A DNA stretch of 32,516 bases, taken from NCBI GenBank assembly GCA_020058145.1, contig JAGVEP010000516.1, forward strand, positions 1 to 32,516. The letters run 5' to 3'. The stretch is from Phycisphaerae bacterium (GTDB lineage Bacteria; Planctomycetota; Phycisphaerae; UBA1845; Fen-1342). Within the stretch, counting starts at the first letter, position 1. The number at the start of each line of letters is the position of its first letter. Of this stretch, positions 8,298 through 16,841 are shown piece by piece. The position numbers and the translations under genes were made by a program. The notes beneath the pieces were generated by a model that was given only the letters and a program-made list of their open reading frames with translations, was not told the DNA's origin and did no database searches.

Positions 8298-8930
8298 ATG
8301 GGCGCTGAACAAGATGCTCTTGCGCTGGTGCAAGCCGCCGTGGGCGGTGACGCGGCGGCGCTGAAGATGTTGCTGCTGAGCGGCCATGGGCGGTTGTGCG
8401 CCTATGTCGAACGGAGAATCCCGGCCGACCTGCGCGGGCTCATCGAACCCGAGGATGTCACGCAGGAGGCCTATATCCAGGTCTTTCAGCACATTCGCGG
8501 CTTTCGCGCAACCCACGCGGACGCATTCGCACGCTGGACCGCGACCATCGCCTTGCGAAAGCTGCGTAACACAATCACAGGGCAGCGCGCTGCCAAGCGC
8601 GGCGGCGGGAAGGGCCGGGCCGCGTATCAACCCACGACGGAGGACTCGATGGTGAGCCTGCTCGACCTGGTGGCGGCCCCCGGACGGACCCCGAGCCGGG
8701 TCCTGGCCCGCCGCGACGCCGTCGGCGCGATGCAGATGGCACTGGCGGGCATTCCGGAGCACTACCGCCAGGCGGTGTGGCTTGTGTATATCGAAGGCTG
8801 CCCGGTCGCGGTGGCGGCGGCACAACTCGGCAAGACCGAGCGGGCCATCCACGGGCTGTGCCGAAGTGCGCTCAAGCTGCTGCGTGAGCGTCTGGGTAGC
8901 GCGTCGCAATTTCTCAGCTCGACTGAGTAG
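8298..8930 (+). CDS. ECF-type RNA polymerase sigma factor, planctomycete kinase-linked type
   Basis: 210 residues. Region 2 shows LIEPEDVTQEAYIQVFQHI and FARWTATIALRKLRNTI; region 4 shows IPEHYRQAVWLVYIEGCPVA, then AAAQLGKTERAIHGLCRSALKLL. A charged linker of about 45 residues lies between them. It belongs to the sigma factor group that planctomycetes encode beside Ser/Thr kinases, and the kinase gene indeed starts about 110 bp downstream on the same strand. It likely receives the kinase's signal and redirects transcription. The ATG at 8298 has AGGA 7 nt upstream; a GTG at 8283 is the alternative. The 209 bp upstream (8074-8282) contain GGAATA-N16-CTAAAC at 8229-8256, which resembles an ECF-type promoter, but only weakly. 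Confidence 0.9.
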   Translation: MGAEQDALALVQAAVGGDAAALKMLLLSGHGRLCAYVERRIPADLRGLIEPEDVTQEAYIQVFQHIRGFRATHADAFARWTATIALRKLRNTITGQRAAKRGGGKGRAAYQPTTEDSMVSLLDLVAAPGRTPSRVLARRDAVGAMQMALAGIPEHYRQAVWLVYIEGCPVAVAAAQLGKTERAIHGLCRSALKLLRERLGSASQFLSSTE

Positions 8931-9041
8931 CGGTCGCGGCGCGGTTTTGCTGGGCGCGCTGCCGCAATTCGTGGTTAGAGAAGCAGGGAATCGAGCCTGC
9001 CAGCCGTGCATGGCACGGACCGTAACGGCGTGAGGCGGCGT

Positions 9042-11810
9042 ATGCCGGCAAACGAGGCGCAGCCCCTGGAATCCGTGGATCCCGCGACGCGCGTCGCGGA
9101 GATCGTTGCGGGCACGATTCGGCGTCGTGAGTCGGGCGAAGAGTTATCGGACGACAGCGTAATCACCGCCCATCGCGACTTGATGCCGGCTCTGGGCGAG
9201 CGGCTCCGCGTGCTGCGGTTGCTCGAGCAGGCTGAGCTCGGCCTCGGGAGCGACAGCGGCTTGTCTTCCAGGTCCGCGGTCGAGCTCGCCGCCAGCCCCT
9301 GGGCGCGGGGCTTCGATGCAGACGCTTTACCGGGGTACGAAATCACGCGTGAGGTCCAGCGCGGCGGACAAGGGGTGATCTACGAGGCCGTTCAGAAGAG
9401 CACCAAGCGGTTGGTAGCCATCAAGGTGTTGAGCGGCGGACGCCTCGCGAGCTCGCAGGGCTGGGCGCGCTTCGAGCGCGAAGTCGAGATTCTGGCTCGC
9501 CTGCGGCACCCCAACATTGTCGCGATTCACGAAAGCGGGGTACTCGGGACCAGCGCGTACTTCGTGATGGACTACATCGCGGGGCAATCGCTGGACGAGT
9601 GGATCGCCCAGCACGGCGGACCAGGTGACACGGCGACGCTCGGCGCTGCTTTGCGCCTGTTCATCAAGATCTGCGAGGCGGTGAACGCCGCGCATCTGTT
9701 GGGCGTAATTCACCGCGACCTCAAACCGAGCAACATTCGGATTGACCCCGCGGGGGAACCGCGCGTACTCGACTTCGGTCTCGCCAAACTGGTCGCGGAA
9801 GAATCCGACGACTCAGCGGGCCTTCCGGCCCTGACGGTCACCGGTCAATTCGTCGGGTCGTTACCCTGGGCCAGCCCCGAGCAAGCGGAGGGCAGCCAGG
9901 ACAAGGTCGATATACGCACAGACGTCTATTCCCTGGGCGTGATCCTCTACCAGATGCTCACCGGGCAGTTTCCCTACCCGGTCAGCGGCCGCATGCGCGA
10001 CGTGGTCCACAATATCGTGCACGTTGAGGCGGTCCGCCCGCGCGCCTTGCGCCGTGAAATCGGCGACGAGGTGGAGACGATCGTGTTGCGCTGCCTGCAA
10101 AAGGAGCCAGCACGCCGTTACCAAAGTGCCGGCGAGCTGGCCCGCGACGTGGCCCGCTATCTGGCCGGGGAGCCCATCGAGGCCAAGCGCGATAGCGGCT
10201 GGTACGTCCTGCGAAAGACGCTGTGGCGTCACCGGGTGCCCGTTGCCCTGGCCGCTGCCGTCGGCCTGGTCGTCACGGTCTCGGCCGCCGCGCTCCTGGT
10301 CATGTACGGCGAGCAGGGGCGGTTGCTCGCGCAGGCGCAGCGGCAGACACGGAACGCCGAGCGCACCCGCGAACTGTTGCAGCGGACACTCGACGAGGTC
10401 ACACAGATCGGCCAGGGCGCCGACGTGACCCTGAAACGGGCGCTGTTGAGTGAGCTGGCGCGGTCCGTTGGACCGGACATGACGGACCAACCGGAAGTCG
10501 AAGCCATCGTCCGTGACGCGCTCGGCCGAACGTATCAGCGCCTGGGTCTGTACGAAGAGGCCGAGCCGCACCTGCGCGCGGCCCTGGCGCTGCGGGTCCG
10601 GCTCTACGGCCATGAGAATCTGGAGGTGTCCGCCAGTCTGCACAACCTGGCTGAGCTGCGCAAAGACCGGACGCAGCACGCGGAAGCCGAGAGCTTGTTC
10701 CGGGAGGCGCTGGCGATTCGTAAGAAATTGCTGGGGCCCGAACATGAGGACGTCGCGGCGACGCTCTACAGTCTCGGCGATGCCTTACAGAGCCAAGGCA
10801 AGCTGGCCGAGGCCGAGCCTCTGCATCGCCAAGCGCTGGCGCTGTTTCGCAAGTTGCGTGGCGATGAGCATCCGGATGTCGCCCACTGCCTCACGGGCCT
10901 CGGACTCTTGCTGACCAACCGGGAGGATTATCGCGCCGCCGAGACGTACCTCCGGGATGCGCTGGCGATGTACCGCCGCCTGCTCGGCGCGGCGCACCCC
11001 GACATTGCCAGCAGCGCGATCAACCTGGCCAAGCTGTTGCACATTTTGGGGGACTACGCGGCGGCCGATGCGCTCTTCCGCGAGGGCATCGCGACCTACC
11101 GGAAGCTGCTGGGGGATCAGCATGACAATGTCGCCTGGGGTCTACACCGCTACGCGCTGCTGTTGCAATCAGAAGGTGAGTACGCGCAAGCCGAGGGGGC
11201 GGCGCGCGAAGCGCTGGCCATCTACCGCAAGACTCTGGGCGACGACGACCCATACGTAGCGCGGACCCTTAACAGCCTGGGCACGATTCTGCTGGACATG
11301 GGCGACTATGCCGCGGCTGAGCCGTTGTTCCAGGAAGCGCTGGGCATCTGGCAGCGGCAACCGGGGCCGGAGCACCCGCCGGCAGCGTGGAATCTGAACC
11401 GCGTGGGCGAACTGCGACAATTGGCGGGCGACGACGCGGCCGCCGAGCCGCTGCTCCGCGCCGCCCTGGCGAGCCGCGGGCAGCGCAGCCATATCGAGCA
11501 CGGGTACGTTGTCCGCACGCTGAACAGCCTGGCCGCGCTGCTCGCGAAGCGCGGCGACTACGCTGAGGCCGAAGTGCTGCTGCGCGAAGCGCTCGGTTTT
11601 CGTCGCAACCTCCTGGGTGCTGAGCACCCCGAAGTCGCGGACAGCCTGAGCCGCCTCGGGGAAATCCTGCATCTGGAAGGGCAGGATGTGGACGCCGAAC
11701 CGCTCCTGGAACAAAGCTGCCAAACGCTGCTCAAGATTTTGGGTGCCCAGCATCCACAAACGGCCGTGGCCCTGCGTCGCCTGCGCGAGTGTCAGGCGAC
11801 CCGCCCGTAG
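9042..11810 (+). CDS. Transmembrane Ser/Thr protein kinase with ten TPR repeats
   Basis: 922 residues from the ATG at 9042 (GAGG about 7 nt upstream; a GTG at 9006 is possible). After an N-terminal region of about 95 residues comes a Hanks-type kinase: VAIK with Lys128, HRDLKPSN with Asp226 and Asn231, DFG at 244-246, and SPEQ in place of the usual APE. The glycine loop reads QRGGQGVIY, so the first Gly of the usual GxGxxG is replaced. A single membrane helix, around VALAAAVGLVVTVSAAALLV (about 398-422), follows. Outside or beyond it are ten 42-residue TPRs of the kinesin-light-chain type (A-E-P-L-x-R-E-A-L ... LG-x-x-H-P-x-V-A). The active-site residues are intact. The TPRs likely bind partners that control the kinase, and the adjacent ECF sigma factor is the obvious output. 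Confidence 0.95.
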   Translation: MPANEAQPLESVDPATRVAEIVAGTIRRRESGEELSDDSVITAHRDLMPALGERLRVLRLLEQAELGLGSDSGLSSRSAVELAASPWARGFDADALPGYEITREVQRGGQGVIYEAVQKSTKRLVAIKVLSGGRLASSQGWARFEREVEILARLRHPNIVAIHESGVLGTSAYFVMDYIAGQSLDEWIAQHGGPGDTATLGAALRLFIKICEAVNAAHLLGVIHRDLKPSNIRIDPAGEPRVLDFGLAKLVAEESDDSAGLPALTVTGQFVGSLPWASPEQAEGSQDKVDIRTDVYSLGVILYQMLTGQFPYPVSGRMRDVVHNIVHVEAVRPRALRREIGDEVETIVLRCLQKEPARRYQSAGELARDVARYLAGEPIEAKRDSGWYVLRKTLWRHRVPVALAAAVGLVVTVSAAALLVMYGEQGRLLAQAQRQTRNAERTRELLQRTLDEVTQIGQGADVTLKRALLSELARSVGPDMTDQPEVEAIVRDALGRTYQRLGLYEEAEPHLRAALALRVRLYGHENLEVSASLHNLAELRKDRTQHAEAESLFREALAIRKKLLGPEHEDVAATLYSLGDALQSQGKLAEAEPLHRQALALFRKLRGDEHPDVAHCLTGLGLLLTNREDYRAAETYLRDALAMYRRLLGAAHPDIASSAINLAKLLHILGDYAAADALFREGIATYRKLLGDQHDNVAWGLHRYALLLQSEGEYAQAEGAAREALAIYRKTLGDDDPYVARTLNSLGTILLDMGDYAAAEPLFQEALGIWQRQPGPEHPPAAWNLNRVGELRQLAGDDAAAEPLLRAALASRGQRSHIEHGYVVRTLNSLAALLAKRGDYAEAEVLLREALGFRRNLLGAEHPEVADSLSRLGEILHLEGQDVDAEPLLEQSCQTLLKILGAQHPQTAVALRRLRECQATRP

Positions 11811-11853
11811 TCCGAGACGGGGAAGTACCTTGCTTTCCGTGCGCGGCGTCCTG

Positions 11854-12032
11854 CCCGGCCGCTACGGGGTGGTGCGGGCGTCTCGCCTGCTCCGCCGTCG
11901 GACTCGGAGGTCCGACGCTACTCGGCCGGTACGGAGCCCGGCCGCTACGGGGTGGTGCGGGCGTCTCGCCCGCTCCGCCGTCGGACTCGGAGGTCCGACG
12001 CTACTCGGCCGGTACGGAGCCCGGCCGCTACG
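11854..12032. repeat. 83-bp tandem duplication (2 full copies plus 13 bp)
   Basis: Copies at 11854-11936 and 11937-12019 differ at a single base (T/C in GTCTCGCCYGC). A third copy begins at 12020 and breaks off after about 13 bp. Each unit contains GGGCGTCTCGCCCGC and a palindrome CGTCGGACTCGGAGGTCCGACG. The near identity implies a recent duplication. The partial third copy supplies the stop codon of the minus-strand gene ending at 12028. Confidence 0.9.
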
Positions 12033-12351
12033 TCGCGCGCTCACGGCTCTGGGTCGGGGCATACCGCGGCGACACGGCCCGGTAGGGTCGCCCGAATAGC
12101 CTCTTAAAGAGGATGATTTCCCCCATGTCATTGCCTTCGAGCCGGTGTCCAAGCCACTGCAAGAAATACCCGCCGGCCAGCAACGCCGCCGGCCGCCACC
12201 AGAGGTCCCACCGCCACTGATAGAGTTGCACACCCGCCACTACGACGGCGGCGATGGTGGCGGGAATCCCCACGTAGTGCAGGGCACGCGACGCCGGGAG
12301 TTGGTGTCGCTCAAACCAATTGCGAAGCCAGAATGGCCGAGCAGCAGACAT
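12028..12351 (-). CDS. DUF962 / Mpo1-like small membrane protein
   Basis: 107 residues. The order W..RHQLPASRALHYVGIP, then two hydrophobic segments (IPATIAAVVVAGVQLY and AALLAGGYFLQWLGH), then GHRLEGNDMGE matches the DUF962/Mpo1-like family. Its conserved histidines (HY.G.P and GH..EGN) bind iron in the yeast 2-hydroxy fatty acid dioxygenase Mpo1. A role in lipid oxidation in the inner membrane is inferred from the family. The ATG at 12351 is preferred over an upstream extension to 12435, which adds unrelated residues. It has no good Shine-Dalgarno but a -10 box exactly 6 nt upstream. The last codons run into the 83-bp repeat, so the C-terminus may have been reshaped by the duplication. Confidence 0.8.
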   Translation of the reverse strand: MSAARPFWLRNWFERHQLPASRALHYVGIPATIAAVVVAGVQLYQWRWDLWWRPAALLAGGYFLQWLGHRLEGNDMGEIILFKRLFGRPYRAVSPRYAPTQSRERAT

Positions 12352-12357
12352 GACGGG

Positions 12358-12385
12358 ATCATAACGCTCCCCGCCGGGCCGGCAA
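12358..12385 (-). promoter_or_regulatory. Putative leaderless promoter of the DUF962 gene
   Basis: On the minus strand, TTGCCG (12385-12380), a 16-nt spacer and TATGAT (12363-12358) lie exactly 6 nt before the ATG at 12351. The expected start of transcription falls on the start codon, and no ribosome site is needed. Confidence 0.5.
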
Positions 12386-12449
12386 TCCTCCGGCCGCGGC
12401 AACAGTTGCGCCCGCGGCCCTCCGATAGATATCAAGACGGAGACCGCTC

Positions 12450-13064
12450 ATGATCGTGACTCTCGACGGCCGCCGCGTCGACGCGACCCTCACCACCGGC
12501 GTTACGCTGCACGACCTGATCGAGCACGTCCGCAGCACGCATTTGCCCGACCGGCTGGTCGTTTCCGTGGCGGTGGACGGAAAGGTGTTGGACGACGCGG
12601 CACTGACGACCGAGCTCAGCGCGCCCGTGAATCCGAGCGCCCAGGTCGACCTCGAATCGGCGGACCGCGCCGCGCTGGTCGCCACCACCTTGCACGGGCT
12701 CGCACAGGAGTTCGAGCACGCCGACAGCGGGCTCGCCGCAACGGCCGACCGCCTCAGTGCAGGCCAGGCGGCGGCCATCAGCGACGTCGGCGAATTCGTG
12801 CGGCTATGGCACACGGCGTATCGGGCGCTGGCGCAGTGCAGCGAGCTGCTGCGCTGCGACCTGACGGCTTGTCGCTACAACGGCGGCACGGTGCGGGACA
12901 GCCTCGCCGAGATGGTCGACAAGCTGACCCAGGTGCGTGACGCCCTGGAAGCAGGCGACGTGGTCCTTCAGGCGGACCTGGTGCGCTATGAACTGCCGGT
13001 GCTGGCCACGACCTGGCAGGAGCTGCTGACCGAGCTGGCGTCACAGATCGAGGCGGAGAAGTAG
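12450..13064 (+). CDS. Unassigned 204-residue protein
   Basis: I do not recognise the family. The first 75 residues, starting MIVTLDGRRVDATLTTGVTL, have the alternating beta pattern of a small ubiquitin-like or FHA-like fold. The remainder (about 75-204) is helical and acidic, with two cysteines near LAQCSELLRCDLTACRY. There is no signal peptide and no membrane helix. The start is well supported by GGAG 8 nt upstream. Codon use matches that of its neighbours. It stands alone, divergent from the DUF962 gene and convergent with the DUF4139 gene. Confidence 0.75.
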   Translation: MIVTLDGRRVDATLTTGVTLHDLIEHVRSTHLPDRLVVSVAVDGKVLDDAALTTELSAPVNPSAQVDLESADRAALVATTLHGLAQEFEHADSGLAATADRLSAGQAAAISDVGEFVRLWHTAYRALAQCSELLRCDLTACRYNGGTVRDSLAEMVDKLTQVRDALEAGDVVLQADLVRYELPVLATTWQELLTELASQIEAEK

Positions 13065-13109
13065 GCGTCACTCCGCTCCCTTACGGTCGCGGCTCTGACT
13101 GCCCGCCGT

Positions 13110-13129
13110 GCCTCGTTGCCTCGTTGCCT
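13110..13129. repeat. 8-bp tandem repeat (GCCTCGTT)
   Basis: GCCTCGTT occurs twice in tandem and is followed by GCCT, in the 73-bp gap between two convergent genes. It is one of three 8-bp arrays that flank the DUF4139 gene. Confidence 0.7.
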
Positions 13130-13137
13130 TACCCCCG

Positions 13138-15225
13138 CTATTCCACTTCCAGCGACAACAAGTACTCCTGCAACGCCTTTCGCTTGTGCTCTTCCTGATC
13201 CCGAGCGGCGGCGACCTGTTTGCCCAGGTCGGCGATGCGGGCATCTACCTCGTCGAATGACTTGAGCTGGCGCTGGTACGCGTCCGTGTTCTTATCCAGC
13301 GTCTTGAGGTTCTCGCGAATGCGGCCTTGCTCGGCGACCGCTTCCTGACGCTGCTGCTCCAGCCGGGTTCGTTGCCGCGTGACCGTGTCCAACTCAGTCC
13401 GCAACGCGACAACTCGCTCCAGTGCCTCCTTGACCTTGGGTGAAATCACCTTCGCGCGCAGGAAGATGCGGATGTCGTCGAGCCCGATTTCGCTCAGCAC
13501 CACCGACTGGTCCGCGACGCGCTCCAGCTTGACCGGATAGGACGCGGTCTTGCCGGCTGCCGCCGTCGTCTTGAACCGCAGCAGATTCTGCGTCCGCTCG
13601 AACGGCTCTTTCGGTTCGAGGAGCTTCCAGTCCTCGCTGTAGGGCTGCTCGATGATCACCGTGCGGTCTTTGTCGGCCTTGTTCTTGATCTGGTATTCGC
13701 GGGCGTCCACGTACTTGTGCCGATGCCACAGCGTGCCCTTGGCGATCCGCAGGCTGACCAGTTCCTCCGGCTGCGGCTGCTGCTTGGTCAGGATTTCCGT
13801 CGACAGGTCGAGCGCGTAAGCGACCAGCCGCTTCTCGTCCGGCTTCAGATCGGGCAGTTTCGCGTCGCCGGCATAGAGGTTGTCATCGAAGACCGTGACG
13901 GGGCCCTGCATCAGGTTCAGCCCGGTCGTGTTCTTGAGTTCGAGCCCGTTGAGCGGGTATTTCGGGTGCGTGCCGGGGTTGAAGATGCTGACCTTGGCCG
14001 CTTCGACGCTTTGGTTGACGATCGGGAGCATCGCCGAGTGCTGCCGCGGGATCGAGACCGGCGTGTCGATGCGATACTGGAACAGTTCGCCTGCTTCTAG
14101 GGCGGTGGCGAGGGAGGAAACACCCGCTTCCGCGAGATCGATCGTCCGTGGTGTGTACGTCTCTTCGGCCTTCCACCCATCCGATACCTGTGGCGTGGCC
14201 TCGGCCGGAGCTCCTTGGGCACCACCCCGCCCGCCCGGCGCGGCTTTCGCCATCATCGCCATCTCCCGTTTCGGCTCCTCTTTTCTGGGAGTTTCCATCT
14301 GGGCAGCGAACCCGCCCTCATAGTCCGGCGGCCTCAGTGAAGCGTACAGTTCGAGTTTTTCGAGCGGTCGCGGGACGTACAGCGGCGTGTACAGGTCCAT
14401 GCGGAACGAAATCGGCCGGCCCGACACGAGCGACAGCCCGACGTTGTTCCAATCCTCCTCGGTCGCGTTCTCGACCGTCGCCCAACCCTGAACGAACGGC
14501 TGCTTGTCCTTTTCGTCGGACAGCACGAGCCGGTAGCTGGTCTTCCAGATCGGGGCTTCGAGCAGGTACGCGACGCGCACTTTGCGCTCGCCCTGGCCTT
14601 CGAAGTTCACGAGCACGGTTTTCTTGTCCGCGTCGTGAGCGGTGGCGAGCGTGGCGAGAGCCTTGCGCAGCTCGCCGTCGATCTTGTCGTTGGTGAACTT
14701 GAGGTCCTGTATCTTCGTCAGCTCGATCTGTTGCAAGCCGGTCTCGGTGAGAATGGTCAAATACTCGATTTCCTGCAGGACCTTGCCGTCGGGGCTCAGA
14801 ATCTGCGACTTTTCGACGCCGACGATGGCGCCCTTGATGGTCCGCGCACCGGTGATTTCGACCGGCTCGCCGCGAAGCTGGTCGAGCAGTTGAGCCAGTG
14901 ACGGCTTGCCGGTCAGGTCGACGCCGAAGCTCTTGAGCGCCTTCTCGATCGGGTCGCGCGAGGCGTAGCTGATGATGCCGACCTTGCCGCCGCTGAAATC
15001 CTGCACGACCATCGACTTGATGATGTCGTTGATTTGCTCGGTGCGGAATTTCAGCTCGGCCTGGGCGGTAGCGCGCACGTTGGCGTCGCACTCAAAATAC
15101 CCGACGCCGCTCGAAAACAGCGCTACACGCGTGACCGGCAGGTCCGCGCGGTCGGCAGCCGCCGCAAGCGGGACAGTGAGCATCAGAACGAACATGGCGG
15201 GAACTCCTGGCTGGCGGTGCAGCAT
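13138..15225 (-). CDS. Secreted DUF4139 domain protein
   Basis: 695 residues. A signal peptide (MLHRQPGVPAMFVLMLTVPL, cleavage near residue 26) precedes a typical N-terminus, LPVTRVALFSSGVGYFE. The DUF4139 core carries YLLEAPIWKTSYRLVL near residue 227 and the LSLVSGRPISFRMDLYTPLY stretch. A low-complexity Pro/Ala/Lys linker lies around 310-345. A C-terminal coiled coil from about residue 600 (VKEALERVVALRTELD onward) runs nearly to the end. The function of the family is unknown; no catalytic residues can be named. The ATG at 15225 has GGAGG 6 nt upstream, while the longer frame to 15402 translates 8-bp repeats. TAGAAT at 15272-15267 is a possible -10 box. Confidence 0.85.
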   Translation of the reverse strand: MLHRQPGVPAMFVLMLTVPLAAAADRADLPVTRVALFSSGVGYFECDANVRATAQAELKFRTEQINDIIKSMVVQDFSGGKVGIISYASRDPIEKALKSFGVDLTGKPSLAQLLDQLRGEPVEITGARTIKGAIVGVEKSQILSPDGKVLQEIEYLTILTETGLQQIELTKIQDLKFTNDKIDGELRKALATLATAHDADKKTVLVNFEGQGERKVRVAYLLEAPIWKTSYRLVLSDEKDKQPFVQGWATVENATEEDWNNVGLSLVSGRPISFRMDLYTPLYVPRPLEKLELYASLRPPDYEGGFAAQMETPRKEEPKREMAMMAKAAPGGRGGAQGAPAEATPQVSDGWKAEETYTPRTIDLAEAGVSSLATALEAGELFQYRIDTPVSIPRQHSAMLPIVNQSVEAAKVSIFNPGTHPKYPLNGLELKNTTGLNLMQGPVTVFDDNLYAGDAKLPDLKPDEKRLVAYALDLSTEILTKQQPQPEELVSLRIAKGTLWHRHKYVDAREYQIKNKADKDRTVIIEQPYSEDWKLLEPKEPFERTQNLLRFKTTAAAGKTASYPVKLERVADQSVVLSEIGLDDIRIFLRAKVISPKVKEALERVVALRTELDTVTRQRTRLEQQRQEAVAEQGRIRENLKTLDKNTDAYQRQLKSFDEVDARIADLGKQVAAARDQEEHKRKALQEYLLSLEVE

Positions 15226-15336
15226 GATCGACCTCCGAGTAACGGACCAGTGCCCGATGGGGTGACATTCTACCACTCTTATACGGTATCTGACGCCGGC
15301 GGCGGCGGATAGTTCCCGGGAAGAAGGCACGAAGGC

Positions 15337-15376
15337 ACGGAGGGACGGAGGGACGGAGGGACGGAGGGACGGAGGA
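15337..15376. repeat. 8-bp tandem repeat (ACGGAGGG x5)
   Basis: Five head-to-tail copies of ACGGAGGG, the last with one change. It lies in the 293-bp divergent intergenic region between the DUF4139 and aminotransferase genes. Slippage could vary the spacing between the two promoters. Confidence 0.9.
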
Positions 15377-15386
15377 ATGCGAACCA

Positions 15387-15418
15387 GTTCCCACGTTCCC
15401 ACCTTCCCACGTTCCCAC
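15387..15418. repeat. 8-bp tandem repeat (GTTCCCAC x4)
   Basis: Four copies of GTTCCCAC, the third with C for the first G. It starts 11 bp after the ACGGAGGG array and has the same period but an unrelated unit. Confidence 0.9.
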
Positions 15419-15518
15419 CCATTTCCGCCGCCGCGCTCTTCAAACCGGTGTCTTTCCCGTGTAAAAGGGTGCCGAGACCGCAGAGTCCGCTATGCGGACC
15501 GCGTGCCAGGAGGCCATG

Positions 15519-16679
15519 ATGCCGGCGTCCAACAGCGCCCGAGTGCCCGATACAGAAGTCATTCCCGTCCCGCCGCTGAACTTGACGGGCCAGTTCGCCG
15601 GGATTCGCGACGAACTGCTCCGCGAGCTCACCGAGGTGGCGGCGTCGGGTGCCTACGTGCTCGGCCCGAAGGTGACGGCGTTCGAGGCCGACCTGGCGCG
15701 CTACTGCGGGACGCAGCACGCGCTCGGTTTGTCGTCCGGCACCGACGCCTTGCTCGTGGCACTGATGGCGCTCCACAGCGGCCCCGGCGACGAAGTAATC
15801 GTGCCCGCGTTCACGTTCTTCGCGACCGCGGGTACCGTCGCCCGCACCGGCGCCCGCCCCGTCTTCTGCGACATCGAACCGCGGACGTTCAACATCGATC
15901 CCGCCCAAGTCGAACGGCTGATCACGCCGCGGACCAAGGCCCTCATGCCGGTACACCTGTACGGCCAGCTCGCCGACATGCGGGCGCTGCTGGACATCGC
16001 CTCCCGGCATCGGGTGCCCATCATCGAGGACGCCGCCCAGGCGATCGGTGCCTGCGATACGGCCGGCACGCGGGCCGGCGCGTTCGGCTTGTGCGGTGCG
16101 CTGAGCTTCTACCCGACAAAGAACCTCGGGGCGCTCGGCGACGCCGGGGCACTGGTGACGAACGATGGCGATCTGTTCGAGACGTGCCGCAAGCTGCGGA
16201 TTCACGGCAGCGGTCACACGTACTATCACGAGCAGGTGGGCGGCAATTTCCGTATCGACGCGCTGCAGGCCGCGCTGCTGAGTGTCAAGCTCAAGCACCT
16301 GGAAACGTGGACGGTGGCGCGCCGCGCGCGAGCGGCGCGGTATACGGAGTTGATCGCGGCCGCCGGCCTCGCGCCCGAGCACGTGCGCCCGCCGGCGGAA
16401 ATCCACGGCCGGCACGTGTATCACCAGTATGTCCTGCGGGCGAGCCGTCGCGACGAGCTGGTGGAGTTCCTGAAGGCCCGCCAGATCGGCGCCGGCGTGT
16501 ACTATCCGCTGCCGTTGCACTTGCAGAAGTGCTTCGGCAATCTGGGCCACAAGCTGGGCGACTTTCCCGAATCTGAGCGTGCCGCGGCCGAGGTGCTGGC
16601 ACTGCCGATTTACCCCGAATTGACCGACGCACAGCAACACGCGGTCGTTAGGGCGCTGGCGGCCTTCTACCAGCAGTAG
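15519..16679 (+). CDS. DegT/DnrJ/EryC1/StrS family PLP aminotransferase
   Basis: 386 residues, the usual length for sugar aminotransferases that convert a nucleotide-linked keto-sugar into an amino-sugar for surface polysaccharides or glycans. Visible motifs are SSGTDALLVAL (phosphate binding), PAFTFFATAGTV, MPVHLYGQ, IIEDAAQAIGA with the PLP-ring Asp171, and SFYPTKNLGALGDAG with the Schiff-base Lys201. Then come GGNFRIDALQAALLSVKLKH and the C-terminal YYPLPLHLQ. The ATG at 15519 is preferred because AGGAGG lies 5 nt upstream; an ATG at 15516 and one at 15492 are alternatives. A small palindrome GTCCGC-TAT-GCGGAC lies at 15485-15499, just upstream of the ribosome site. No other sugar-nucleotide gene is adjacent. 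Confidence 0.95.
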   Translation: MPASNSARVPDTEVIPVPPLNLTGQFAGIRDELLRELTEVAASGAYVLGPKVTAFEADLARYCGTQHALGLSSGTDALLVALMALHSGPGDEVIVPAFTFFATAGTVARTGARPVFCDIEPRTFNIDPAQVERLITPRTKALMPVHLYGQLADMRALLDIASRHRVPIIEDAAQAIGACDTAGTRAGAFGLCGALSFYPTKNLGALGDAGALVTNDGDLFETCRKLRIHGSGHTYYHEQVGGNFRIDALQAALLSVKLKHLETWTVARRARAARYTELIAAAGLAPEHVRPPAEIHGRHVYHQYVLRASRRDELVEFLKARQIGAGVYYPLPLHLQKCFGNLGHKLGDFPESERAAAEVLALPIYPELTDAQQHAVVRALAAFYQQ

Positions 16680-16841
16680 CGGCGGCAGCCTGAGACGGTC
16701 AAACGCCGCTTCCCGGCTGATTACTCTTGTTCGACGTATCGTCCAATACCCCGTCAATGAGGACCAAGAGCGCTAGTTTGTGGGCCGTATGACGCTCCGC
16801 CAACTCGAGCGTCGTGGCCAAGCGGGTCGGATTGAGCCGAA

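Noticed and set aside
13066-13099. Partial similarity between TTACGGTCGCGGCTCTGA (13081 region) and TTACAGTCGCGGTCTTGA (29060 region), 15 of 18 positions
   Set aside because: Too short and too imperfect to call a dispersed repeat from one window; recorded only as a hint.
15226-15402. N-terminal extension of the DUF4139 frame to 15402
   Set aside because: It translates 8-bp tandem repeats (SLRPSVPP); a signal peptide and strong ribosome site place the start at 15225.
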